Source: JAHEJE01 sp965216335 | GTDB taxonomy: Bacteria; Pseudomonadota; Alphaproteobacteria; Rhizobiales; Aestuariivirgaceae | Direction: 5' to 3' | NCBI GenBank assembly: GCA_965216335.1 | Contig: OZ244154.1 | Coordinates: 1,922,001-1,986,000, forward strand | DNA length: 64,000 nucleotides | Part shown: positions 19,021-26,583 of the stretch, piece by piece | Numbering within the stretch: position 1 is the first letter of the stretch | How the letters are laid out: each line of letters starts with the position of its first letter | Notes under the pieces: model-generated | Databases searched by the model: none | Told to the model about the DNA's origin: nothing | What the model saw: the letters and a program-made list of their open reading frames with translations, nothing else | Program-made: the position numbers and the translations under genes

Positions 19021-19623
19021 CTAAGCCGTCGCCGCCTCGAACATCTGTTCGACGTACTCCCAGTTGACCAGGTTGTCGACGAAGGCCTCGAGGTATTTCG
19101 GCCGCGCGTTGCGGTAGTCGATGTAGTAGGAGTGCTCCCAGACGTCGCAGCCGAGAATCGGCGAGGCGCCGTGCACCAGCGGGTTCTCGCCGTTCGGTGT
19201 CTTCATGATCTCCAGCTTGCCGTCCCTGACCGCGATCCATGCCCAGCCGGAGCCGAACTGGGTGACGCCGGCGTTGATGAAGTCGGCGCGCATCTTGTCG
19301 TAGCCGCCGAGGTCGCTGTCGACCGCCGCAGCCAGCTTGCCCGGCAGCGAGGTTCCGCCGCCGCCGCCCTTCATCCAGTTCCAAAAGTGGATGTGGTTGT
19401 AGTGCTGGCCGGCATTGTTGAACAGCCCGGCATTGTTGCCGAAGCTCTCGCGGCACACGTCTTCCAGGCTCTTGCCCTCCAGCCCTGAGTCCTTCAGCAG
19501 GTTGTTGCCGTTGGTGACATAGGCCTGATGGTGCTTGTCGTGATGATACTCCAGCGTCTCGGCCGACATGTAGGGCCCGAGGGAATCATAGGCGTAAGGA
19601 AGGTCGGGAAGTTCGAATGCCAT
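19021..19623 (-). CDS. sodB: superoxide dismutase, Fe type
   Basis: A 200-residue cytoplasmic superoxide dismutase. Metal ligands are visible: H27 (YHHDKHH), the histidine of HYNHIHFWNWM, and the aspartate and histidine of CDVWEHSYYIDYRN. Glutamine in NNAGQHYNH at the position of Fe-SOD Gln69, rather than glycine as in Mn enzymes, favours an iron enzyme. The GSGWAWIAV block is intact and length is normal. It is monocistronic between a family A palindrome and gcdH. Confidence 0.94.
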   Translation of the reverse strand: MAFELPDLPYAYDSLGPYMSAETLEYHHDKHHQAYVTNGNNLLKDSGLEGKSLEDVCRESFGNNAGLFNNAGQHYNHIHFWNWMKGGGGGTSLPGKLAAAVDSDLGGYDKMRADFINAGVTQFGSGWAWIAVRDGKLEIMKTPNGENPLVHGASPILGCDVWEHSYYIDYRNARPKYLEAFVDNLVNWEYVEQMFEAATA

Positions 19624-19821
19624 GTGCGGAAAGCTCCTCTGCTGGTCAACAAGTCAGGACCGCACACTAGCGGCTTGTGTTCTGGGCGGCAAGAAAAGCT
19701 GGTGGCGGCAAGACGGATTCATCCCGTCCCGAAAAATGTTCGGCGCAGGTCCCGGAGGAAACCCGTTGCCACATCAACTCGCGACACCCGTCAGCAAAGC
19801 TGAGCGCCAGCACCGCTGGCC

Positions 19822-21030
19822 TCAGCAGAACGCCTGAATGCCCGTCTGCGCCCGGCCCAGGATCAGGGCATGCACGTCGTGGGCGCCCTCGTAGGTGTTC
19901 ACCGTTTCCAGGTTCACCATGTGGCGGAAGACGACGTATTCGTCGGAGATGCCGTTGCCGCCGTGCATGTCGCGCGCCACCCGGGCGATGTCGAGCGCCT
20001 TGCCGCAGTTGTTGCGCTTCATCAGCGAGATCGCCGGCGGCGCCGCGGTGCCGGCCTCCAGCGCCCGGCCGAGCGCCAGCGCGCCCTGCAGGCCAAGGGC
20101 GATCTCGGTCTGCATGTCGGCGAGCTTCTTCTGCACCAGCTGGGTGGCGGCCAGCGGCCGGTCGAACTGTTTGCGCTCCATGGTGTAGTCGCGCGCCGCG
20201 TGCCAGCAGGCCTCCGCCGCCCCCATGGCGCCCCAGGCAATGCCGAACCGCGCCTTGTTCAGGCAGCCGAACGGGCCGGACAGGCCGCGCGCGCCGGGCA
20301 ACAGGGCGTCTTCCGGCACCTCGACATCGTCCAGCACGATCTCGCCGGTGACCGAGGCACGCAGGCTCAGCTTGCCCTCGATCTTCGGCGTCGAGAACCC
20401 TTTTGGGCCGCGCTCGACGACAAACCCGTGGATGCCCTCGTCCTCCAGCTTGGCCCACACGATGGCGATGTCGGCGATCGGCGAATTGGTGATCCACATC
20501 TTGGCGCCGTTCAGCACATAGCCGTCCGCCGTGCGTTTGGCCCGGGTCTTCATGCCGCCGGGATCGGAGCCGGCATCGGGCTCGGTCAGGCCGAAGCAAC
20601 CGACCATTTCGCCGGTCGCCAGCTTGGGCAGATACTTCTTCTTCTGGGCTTCGGTGCCATAGGCCTCAATCGGATGCATCACGAGCGAGTTCTGCACGCT
20701 GATCGACGAACGGTAGCCTGAATCGACCCGCTCGATCTCGCGCGCGATCAGCCCATAGGCGACATAGCCCAGCCCATGCCCGCCATAGGCCGGATCGGTC
20801 ATGATCCCGAGCAGCCCCAGCTCGCCCGCCTCGGTCATGATCTCGCGCTCAAACGTCTCATTGCGAAACCCCATCCGCACCCGAGGCGCCAGCTTGTCCT
20901 CACAATAAGCCCGCACACTGTCCCGTATCATCCGCTCTTCCTCGGTGAGCAGGCTTTCGAGACCGAGCGGGTCCTCCCAGTTGAAATGGGCCGCACGGGC
21001 GGTGTCGAGTTTGACGGCGGGTTCGGACAT
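19822..21030 (-). CDS. gcdH: glutaryl-CoA dehydrogenase
   Basis: A 402-residue acyl-CoA dehydrogenase that oxidatively decarboxylates glutaryl-CoA to crotonyl-CoA in lysine, tryptophan and aromatic degradation. The GcdH-specific strings are present: FGLTEPDAGSDPGGMKTRA, WITNSPIADIAIVWAK, and NTYEGAHDVHALILGRAQTG with the catalytic glutamate in YEGAHD. The start MSEPAVKLDTARAAHFNWED also matches the family. The gene stands alone, with an AT-richer gap upstream. Confidence 0.95.
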   Translation of the reverse strand: MSEPAVKLDTARAAHFNWEDPLGLESLLTEEERMIRDSVRAYCEDKLAPRVRMGFRNETFEREIMTEAGELGLLGIMTDPAYGGHGLGYVAYGLIAREIERVDSGYRSSISVQNSLVMHPIEAYGTEAQKKKYLPKLATGEMVGCFGLTEPDAGSDPGGMKTRAKRTADGYVLNGAKMWITNSPIADIAIVWAKLEDEGIHGFVVERGPKGFSTPKIEGKLSLRASVTGEIVLDDVEVPEDALLPGARGLSGPFGCLNKARFGIAWGAMGAAEACWHAARDYTMERKQFDRPLAATQLVQKKLADMQTEIALGLQGALALGRALEAGTAAPPAISLMKRNNCGKALDIARVARDMHGGNGISDEYVVFRHMVNLETVNTYEGAHDVHALILGRAQTGIQAFC

Positions 21031-21561
21031 GGCGGGTTCCTCGCGAAATTGGGATGGTGGCGTAATATGGGGGAACTTTTGATGCGGTGCAATGTGGGGT
21101 GGGGAAGCGTGCGGAGCTTTGAGGCAGAGGAATTTGCAGAGAGTGGTTTTGAATGTGAACCGATAGCGTTATGTCCTCATGCCACACGGTTATGCCAGTT
21201 TCGTCTTGTGAGCGGTCCAACGCTGACGACGAACCAATTGGCCTTGTTGTTCAAAAGACCATAACAGCGCAAAGAAGCGCTAGGAATATCATCGCCCAAA
21301 AGACCAAAGCGACCCCAAATGACATTTCTATGGTGACTGGATTGGAAGTCCAAGGCACCGGTACTGTAATCACTAGGGGGCTTCGCTCCTTTGATTTCTT
21401 ATCGGCTAGATTGCTGCTCAAGTTTGAACCTCGTCGAAGCGATTGGGCGCATTCCAGTATCAACCTTGACACATTGTTTTAAAAGGGAAAAATTGAGATC
21501 TGACAGCCCTGTCGTACGACGGTTCAGGGGTGAAGCAATGCGAAAATTTCGCATAGGGCTA
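21031..21561. other. AT-richer gap upstream of gcdH with adjacent palindromes
   Basis: A 530-bp stretch with composition like the orphan gene to its right. It contains a perfect 17-bp palindrome at 21538-21554 (ATGCGAAAATTTCGCAT), the 10-bp palindrome GTCGTACGAC near 21511, and a hairpin AGGGCT-ATT-AGCCCT (21555-21569) that overlaps the orphan gene's stop. A possible small membrane protein is listed at 21251-21472. No other gene is supported. Confidence 0.5.
21251..21472 (-). CDS. possible small membrane protein
   Basis: A reading frame of at most 73 codons (GTG 21472) whose C-terminal 25 residues are strongly hydrophobic (SFGVALVFWAMIFLALLCAV), like one membrane helix. No ribosome site precedes GTG 21472. 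An internal GTG 12 nt after AAGGAG would give about 40 residues. Composition matches the neighbouring orphan gene. No homology is recognised; it could be spurious. Confidence 0.25.
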   Translation of the reverse strand: MSRLILECAQSLRRGSNLSSNLADKKSKERSPLVITVPVPWTSNPVTIEMSFGVALVFWAMIFLALLCAVMVF

Positions 21562-22590
21562 TTAGCCCTTTCTTGTTAGGGCGTCTTGCAAAGCACGGGC
21601 ATGGCGTCCATCCGCCTGAAAATCCTCGAGTGTTTCTTGAAACCATTTCAGGCTGAGAGGTTGGCCGCCGGGACCAACATATTCTGTTCCCCGTTCCCGC
21701 AATGCGATTTCGCGGATTGTTTCTGCTACGACGGAAATTGGTGCCCCAACGAATGCAAAACCCCTCTCCTCGAAGGCTTGCCGATAAAAGCCCAGACAAT
21801 CTGATTTAAGCCGAGAGTATTTCTCCCTTGTACTTCCAGCTCCCTTCTCCTGGGCTTCTGCAAGCAATGTCGCTCTATCGTAGTATTTTGCTGCTGCCTC
21901 ACCATGTCGCTCCATCCACCAACGGTCTCGATGCAGCCATCCAATCGTGAATGCAGCTTGTGTCGCTTTGCTTAGTTTTTCCTTTAAGTCGTACTCCGCA
22001 TCGACCTCGTTAGAAAGTATTTCATCCTTAACTCGCTCTTGACACTGATACGCTTCCGCAATGGCTTGAACCATTCTACAAGCATACCAAACTCGACCAT
22101 CCTTCGGCGATTGATATGCGATTACGTGTTCGATTGTGTCTGGAATCTCCGAAAAATAAGCTTGGAAATACGTCATGAGTATCTGAAAAAAGTTCCCAAA
22201 TTTGTATAATTCAAGGCGACCCAATACTTCCGGCATCCACATCTCTGGATCTGACCAGTCCGCACTCTTCGCCCAATCTAAATATTCTTGCGGAATTTCA
22301 GGAAAGAATTCCAAATCCGCCATACTCTCAAGCGCTAGGTGAATTCGCTGTGAGTTTTCAGCAAACCACAAACCTTCAGGCATGTTGTCTAGTGCCCAAC
22401 TCGTTGCGTCACTAAAATCCGGGATGTAACCAGAAAGATCAGCCTCAACAGCACTCCTTGATTCTTGTTGATCGTCGTTAAACTTCGCGAGACCGCGTTT
22501 GAATCTCTCATGGAATTCGTCTTCAAACTGACGTCGAAACTCCAATACGTCTTTTTCAAAATCTGTCACAGACGTCCTCAATTCATCCAT
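21562..22590 (-). CDS. hypothetical protein, AT-richer orphan gene
   Basis: I do not recognise this 342-residue protein. It is acidic, tryptophan-rich and helical, with an apparent coiled or charged N-terminus (FEKDVLEFRRQFEDEFHERF) and no signal peptide or clear membrane segment. The C-terminus, GPGGQPLSLKWFQETLED then ALQDALTRKG, looks like a small separate module. Codon and base use is clearly more A/T-rich than in neighbours. It lies between a palindrome pair and a tandem repeat array. These signs suggest horizontal acquisition. The long intact frame indicates a real gene; the start ATG 22590 has only a weak ribosome site. Confidence 0.7.
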   Translation of the reverse strand: MDELRTSVTDFEKDVLEFRRQFEDEFHERFKRGLAKFNDDQQESRSAVEADLSGYIPDFSDATSWALDNMPEGLWFAENSQRIHLALESMADLEFFPEIPQEYLDWAKSADWSDPEMWMPEVLGRLELYKFGNFFQILMTYFQAYFSEIPDTIEHVIAYQSPKDGRVWYACRMVQAIAEAYQCQERVKDEILSNEVDAEYDLKEKLSKATQAAFTIGWLHRDRWWMERHGEAAAKYYDRATLLAEAQEKGAGSTREKYSRLKSDCLGFYRQAFEERGFAFVGAPISVVAETIREIALRERGTEYVGPGGQPLSLKWFQETLEDFQADGRHARALQDALTRKG

Positions 22591-22672
22591 ATTTAACTTA
22601 CGGTTTGAGTAAATTCGAGCCTACTCCACCGAAAAGGATTTGTAACCATGACTTGGGGTAGCGCGTAGCCCG

Positions 22673-23409
22673 GCCGGACGGGGTTTGTAACCCCGGCCGG
22701 AACGGTTCGTGTTACCAGCGCGACATGACCTTGGTGGGGCTGGTTGGGTTGGCGGGTGTCCATTTCGGTGTTCGTTGCACGTCTGCTGCACGGCGCTTGG
22801 GAAGTAATCGAGCTTTCGGTACTGTTCCGGAAGGGGTTGCAAACCCCTTCCGGCTTGTTGTGGCAAGGGGTTGGTGCCGGACGGGGTTTGTAACCCCGGC
22901 CGGAACGGTTTGGGTTACCAGCGCGATATGACCTTGATTGGGCTGGTTGGGTTGGCGGGTGTCCATTTCGGTGTTCGATGCACGTCTGCTGCACGGCGCT
23001 TGGGAAGTAATCGAGCTTTCGGTACTGTTCCGGAAGGGGTTGCAAGCCCCTTCCGGCTGACAACCATCACCCCGGCTCTGGCGCGGGGTTGGTGCCGGAC
23101 GGGGTTTGTAACCCCGGCCGGAACGGTTTGGGTTACCAGCACGATATGAGCTTGATGGGGCTGGTCGGGTTGGCGGGTGTCCATTTCGGGGTTCGTTGCG
23201 CGCATGCTGCACGGCACTTGGGGAAGCCAATCGAGCTTTCGGTACTGTTCCGGAAGGGGTTGCTAACCCCTTCCGGCTTGTTGTGGCAAGGGATTGGTGC
23301 CGGACGGGGTTTGTAACCCCGGCCGGAACGGTTCTCATCCCCAACGCACCAAAATCTTGATGGGGCTGTTGGGGTTGGCCCATGCCCATTTCCAGTGTTC
23401 GGTGCGTTT
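22673..23409. repeat. tandem array of about 205-bp units (three full, one partial)
   Basis: Units begin at 22673, 22876, 23094 and 23299 (periods 203, 218 and 205). Each starts GCCGGACGGGGTTTGTAACC and contains a conserved GGTTGGCGGGTGTCCATTTC stretch and a TCGAGCTTTCGGTACTGTTC stretch. Each full unit then holds a 27-bp near-palindrome (22827-22853, 23030-23056, 23250-23276) with arms CCGGAAGGGGTT/AACCCCTTCCGG. The fourth unit decays after about 110 bp. A lone copy of the 27-bp palindrome is at 23590-23616. Confidence 0.92.
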
Positions 23410-23439
23410 CTGGTGACAGCCCCTTCCAGCTACAAAAGC

Positions 23440-23559
23440 TGTCATCACCCGGTTTAACCGGGTAATCCAGCATCCGCCGGCGCTGGTGTGTGGGCAGGCG
23501 GTGCCTCGGTTCGATGCCCGGGGTTACTGGATTGCCCGGTCAAGCCGGGCAATGACAAC
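23440..23559. repeat. 120-bp repeat family B, copy 1
   Basis: It begins TGTCATCACCCGGTTTAACC and ends CCCGGTCAAGCCGGGCAATG plus ACA. Both ends are hairpins (ACCCGGTTTAACCGGGT and GCCCGGTCAAGCCGGGC), and the ends are inverted to one another. It is nearly identical to copies at 23720 and 24446. Confidence 0.9.
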
Positions 23560-23719
23560 TTGGGGTTGAGGGGTCGAATCTGAACCGTTCTGGAAGGGGT
23601 TACAAACCCCTTCCGGCTTGTAGGGCTCGGGTCCAGATGTGAGTCTTCGTCATTTTGGGCGTCAGGCTTGGATTCCGTCCTTCGCCGGAATGACGGGTCG
23701 GGATTGCAGAATTGAGAAT

Positions 23720-23839
23720 TGTCATCACCCGGTTTAACCGGGTGATCCAGTATCCGCCGGCGCTGGTGTGTGGGCAGGCGGTGCCTCGGTTCGATGCCCG
23801 GGGTTACTGGATTGCCCGGTCAAGCCGGGCAATGACAAT
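23720..23839. repeat. 120-bp repeat family B, copy 2
   Basis: The same sequence as the 23440 copy apart from single-base changes (GTGATCCAGTATCC in place of GTAATCCAGCATCC). It is in the same orientation, 280 bp further on. Confidence 0.9.
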
Positions 23840-23982
23840 TAGGGGTGGGCAATGACAACTTGGAGTGGGCAATGACCGTGGGGTTGGGTGTTGATAAATG
23901 GGGGATGGGTGATGTTGGATTGGGGTATTGTGAGAGTGCCCCGGCCGGACGGGGTCCAGGATGAAACCACCGGAGGTGAGGT

Positions 23983-24411
23983 TTGGCGGAGAACAAAACG
24001 AAGGCCACGGGTGCGAGTGTTTTGGCGTTTCTTGCGGCTGTCGAGCCGGAGCGCAGGCGGGTAGATGGCTTGGCGCTTGACCGGATGTTTCGGGAGGTGA
24101 CCGGCTTTGAGCCCGTCATGTGGGGGCCGGCGATGATCGGCTATGGGCGCTATCACTATCGCTACAAGACCGGGCGCGAGGGGGATTTTCTCGCCACCGG
24201 GTTCAGCCCGCGCAAGGCCAGTCTGTCGGTGTACATCATGCCCGGATATCAGGACTACGGCCACATCCTCGCCGATCTCGGCAAATACAAACTCGGCAAA
24301 TCCTGCCTCTACATCAACAAACTCGCCGATATCGACATGACGGTCCTCGCCCGGCTGGTCGAAACCGGGCTTTCCGACCTCAACAAAATCTGGCCGGTCG
24401 AGGCGACCTGA
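23983..24411 (+). CDS. DUF1801 (YdhG-like) domain protein
   Basis: A 142-residue cytoplasmic protein of the DUF1801 family (YdhG fold). Recognisable parts are GFEPVMWGPAMIGYGRYHYR, FSPRKASLSVYIMPGY and the KYKLGKSCLYINKLADID block near the end. The start is TTG 23983 with a strong GGAGGTGAGG ribosome site. The biochemical role of the family is not established. It is embedded in repeats on both sides, so it may have moved here with them or survived inside a repeat-rich gap. Confidence 0.85.
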   Translation: MAENKTKATGASVLAFLAAVEPERRRVDGLALDRMFREVTGFEPVMWGPAMIGYGRYHYRYKTGREGDFLATGFSPRKASLSVYIMPGYQDYGHILADLGKYKLGKSCLYINKLADIDMTVLARLVETGLSDLNKIWPVEAT

Positions 24412-24445
24412 AGGCCTTTGCACGGGGCTCGTGCAATCGAGAGAT

Positions 24446-24565
24446 TGTCATCACCCGGTTTAACCGGGTGATCCAGTATCCGCTGGCGCTGGTGTGTGGG
24501 CAGGCGGTGCCTCGGTTCGATGCCCGGGGTTACTGGATTGCCCGGTCGAGCCGGGCAATGACAAC
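24446..24565. repeat. 120-bp repeat family B, copy 3
   Basis: A third near-identical copy, in the same orientation as the other two and directly downstream of the DUF1801 gene. Single differences include CGCTGGCG for CGCCGGCG and CCGGTCGAGCCGG for CCGGTCAAGCCGG. Confidence 0.9.
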
Positions 24566-24620
24566 TTGGGGTGTGTGACTATGCAGACCGGATACGCGTG
24601 GATGTCGTTGAGTGCGTGTT

Positions 24621-24766
24621 CCCTCCCCCAGAAAGGGGGAGGGTTAGGGTGGGGGTTGATGGCGGTGCAGGGCGCTGAGGCTTTGCGGGCTTGCACCGCC
24701 GTCAACCCCCATCCCGACCCCCGTTCAAGCCGGGGACAGGCTCTTCCCCCTTTCTGGGGGAAGGGG
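24621..24766. repeat. palindrome family A, copy 4
   Basis: Arms CCCTCCCCCAGAAAGGGGGA and TTCCCCCTTTCTGGGGGAAG enclose GGCGGTGCA...TGCACCGCC. The right arm carries a CCCCGTTCAAGCCGGGG insert where TAA stands in copies 2 and 5. Confidence 0.85.
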
Positions 24767-24779
24767 AAAAACGGGAGCG

Positions 24780-26339
24780 TCACCCCTCCCCCTCCACCGC
24801 CTCCACCGCATGGGCGGCCAGGCTGCGGCCTGCCTCCTGCATGGTCAGGTAGGTCTGGTCGGCGCCGGCGTCGGTTATGCGTTGGGCGTGGTCGGCGTGC
24901 AGGGCGTGGCTGATGATCGGGCCGGTAAAGCCGTGCGAGCGCAGGGAGCGGGCGGCGATCACTTTTGCTTCGATGTCGTCCATGGCGAGCACCGCCGATT
25001 CGATGCCGGTGAGGTTGATGGCGTTCCAGAAATTGGTGTCCTCGGCATCGGCAAAGATGACGTTGCGGCCGGCCTCGACATGGGCCTGGGCAGTGTAGGT
25101 GTCCGCGTCGAGGCCGACGGGGCGTTTGCCGTCTTCTTCGAGCGCCGCGTAGGCGGCCGAGCCGGTGCGGCCCATGCCGAACACAATGACGTTGGCATCG
25201 CCCAGATCCTTGGGCACCTCGTCCGGGTGACGGGTGTGGCGCTCGAACGGCATCAGCTTTTTGTAATGGCGTTCATAAAGCGGATGGGCGAAGCGGTTGA
25301 GCGGGGCGGCAATCAGGAACGACACCGACACGGCGATGGCGAGCGGCACCAGGAAGCTTTCCGCGGCCGGAATGCCGGCGGCGACGATCAGCCCGAACTC
25401 CGAATAGGCGGTGAGCGACAGGGAGGCGAGGAAGGCGGTGCGGGCGCGCAGCTTGAAGGCGACCAGCAGGAAGAAGAACAGGATGCCCTTGAGCGGCAGG
25501 AACACGCCGAGCACGATGGCGAAGATCAGCGCGTTGCCGTCCGGCAGGCCGGACATGCCGATCGACAGGAAGAAGCCGATCAGGAACACTTCCTTGAGCG
25601 ACCACAGGGCGTTGGAAATCTCGCCGGCGCGCGGGTGGTTGGACAGGAGCAGTCCCATGACCAGCGCGCCGATCTCGCCCTTCAGGCCGATGAGCTGGAA
25701 CCCGACGCCGCCGACCACCAGCGCCAGCAGCATGCCGGTGAGCACCAGCACCTCGTCATGGCCGACGAAGCTGAGCAGCTTGTAGAGCACCGGGCGCAGG
25801 AGCGGCGCGGCGAAGATTAGCAGCGCCCACGGCCCGGGCAGCTTGCCGGCGAAGATCGCCAGCACGACCAGCGCCAGGATATCCTGCACGATCAGGATGC
25901 CGATGGCGGTGCGGCCGTGGAAGATACCGAGTTCGCGCTTGGTCTCCAGCATCTTGGCGGCCAGAACGGTGGAGGAAAACCCCAGCGCGATGGCGACCAG
26001 CATGGCGGCCATCCAGTCGTCGGTGAAGAACATGCGGATGATCGGTGCGAACACCACAATCGACAGGACGAAGTGGATCACCGCGCTGCCGACCACGTGC
26101 GGTTCGGTGATCTGTTTCAGCTTGAGTTTCAGGCCGATGGTGAACAGCAGCAGCAGTACGCCGAGGTTGGCGAGGTAGTCCAGGATCGGCCCAGTGGTGC
26201 CCGGCATGCCGAAGCGCGGCCCGATGGCGTTGATGGCAAAGCCGGCAGCGAGAAACCCGACCAGCGGCGGCAGGCCGACCTGGCGCGCCGCGACCCCGAG
26301 CACGAATGCCGCGCTGATGGCAAAGACTTCAAAGACCAT
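24780..26339 (-). CDS. Kef-type (CPA2) cation/proton antiporter with TrkA-N domain
   Basis: A 519-residue inner-membrane transporter. About 12 hydrophobic segments cover residues 1-370, with family motifs such as GLPPLVGFLAAGF near the start, FTIGLKLKLK, GFSSTVLAAKMLE and GRTAIGILIVQDILAL. A cytoplasmic Rossmann TrkA-N domain follows from about 385 (VIVFGMGRTGSAAYAALEED), which probably gates the channel by nucleotide or thiol ligands. This matches KefB/YbaL-like monovalent cation:proton antiporters. No ancillary KefF/KefG gene is adjacent. It is monocistronic. Confidence 0.9.
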   Translation of the reverse strand: MVFEVFAISAAFVLGVAARQVGLPPLVGFLAAGFAINAIGPRFGMPGTTGPILDYLANLGVLLLLFTIGLKLKLKQITEPHVVGSAVIHFVLSIVVFAPIIRMFFTDDWMAAMLVAIALGFSSTVLAAKMLETKRELGIFHGRTAIGILIVQDILALVVLAIFAGKLPGPWALLIFAAPLLRPVLYKLLSFVGHDEVLVLTGMLLALVVGGVGFQLIGLKGEIGALVMGLLLSNHPRAGEISNALWSLKEVFLIGFFLSIGMSGLPDGNALIFAIVLGVFLPLKGILFFFLLVAFKLRARTAFLASLSLTAYSEFGLIVAAGIPAAESFLVPLAIAVSVSFLIAAPLNRFAHPLYERHYKKLMPFERHTRHPDEVPKDLGDANVIVFGMGRTGSAAYAALEEDGKRPVGLDADTYTAQAHVEAGRNVIFADAEDTNFWNAINLTGIESAVLAMDDIEAKVIAARSLRSHGFTGPIISHALHADHAQRITDAGADQTYLTMQEAGRSLAAHAVEAVEGEG

Positions 26340-26483
26340 GCTGACCCCTGTTCGCTGTTTCCCCTCGCGCCCAAGTGGGTGGCCGCTGCGACATTATGGC
26401 ATGGCAGGGTCTGTCAGGCCACCTTCTACCGTCTGCCGGTGTGCCGAGAAAGGTTCAGTGCAAGTCAGCATTGGCTCATTGCC

Positions 26484-26580
26484 ATTTCCCCGTCACCCCG
26501 GCGAAGGCCGGGGTCCTGAACGAGGGCTGTGACGGATTGCCAACACTGGTCTGGATTCCGGCCTTCGCCGGAATGACGGT
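26484..26580. repeat. intergenic hairpin repeat (family C)
   Basis: Starts CCCCGTCACCCCGGCGAAGG and ends TTCCGGCCTTCGCCGGAATG, so its ends are inverted copies (CGGCGAAGGCCGG versus CCGGCCTTCGCCGG). A similar half-copy lies at 23660-23690. This is a common type of alphaproteobacterial intergenic hairpin. Confidence 0.7.
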
Positions 26581-26583
26581 AAA

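Larger units (their letters stand above)
22591..23982. other. 1.4-kb repeat-rich stretch without a convincing gene
   Basis: It holds the tandem array (22673-23409), two copies of repeat family B, a solitary family palindrome at 23590-23616 and a short GGATTCCG...CGCCGGAATGACGG repeat near 23660-23690. Open frames on both strands come from the repeated units and shift frame from unit to unit, so they are not taken as genes. Confidence 0.7.
24412..24779. other. repeat-filled gap between the DUF1801 and Kef-type genes
   Basis: Contains family B copy 3 (24446-24565) and palindrome family A copy 4 (24621-24766). No gene. Confidence 0.8.

Noticed and set aside
22673..23409. CRISPR array
   Set aside because: Units are over 200 bp with no short direct repeats, no unique spacers and no cas genes nearby.
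22593..23473. Pro/Arg/Asn-rich repeat protein encoded by the tandem array
   Set aside because: Unit lengths of 203, 218 and 205 bp break the frame between units, and frames are open on both strands; the repeats behave as non-coding DNA.
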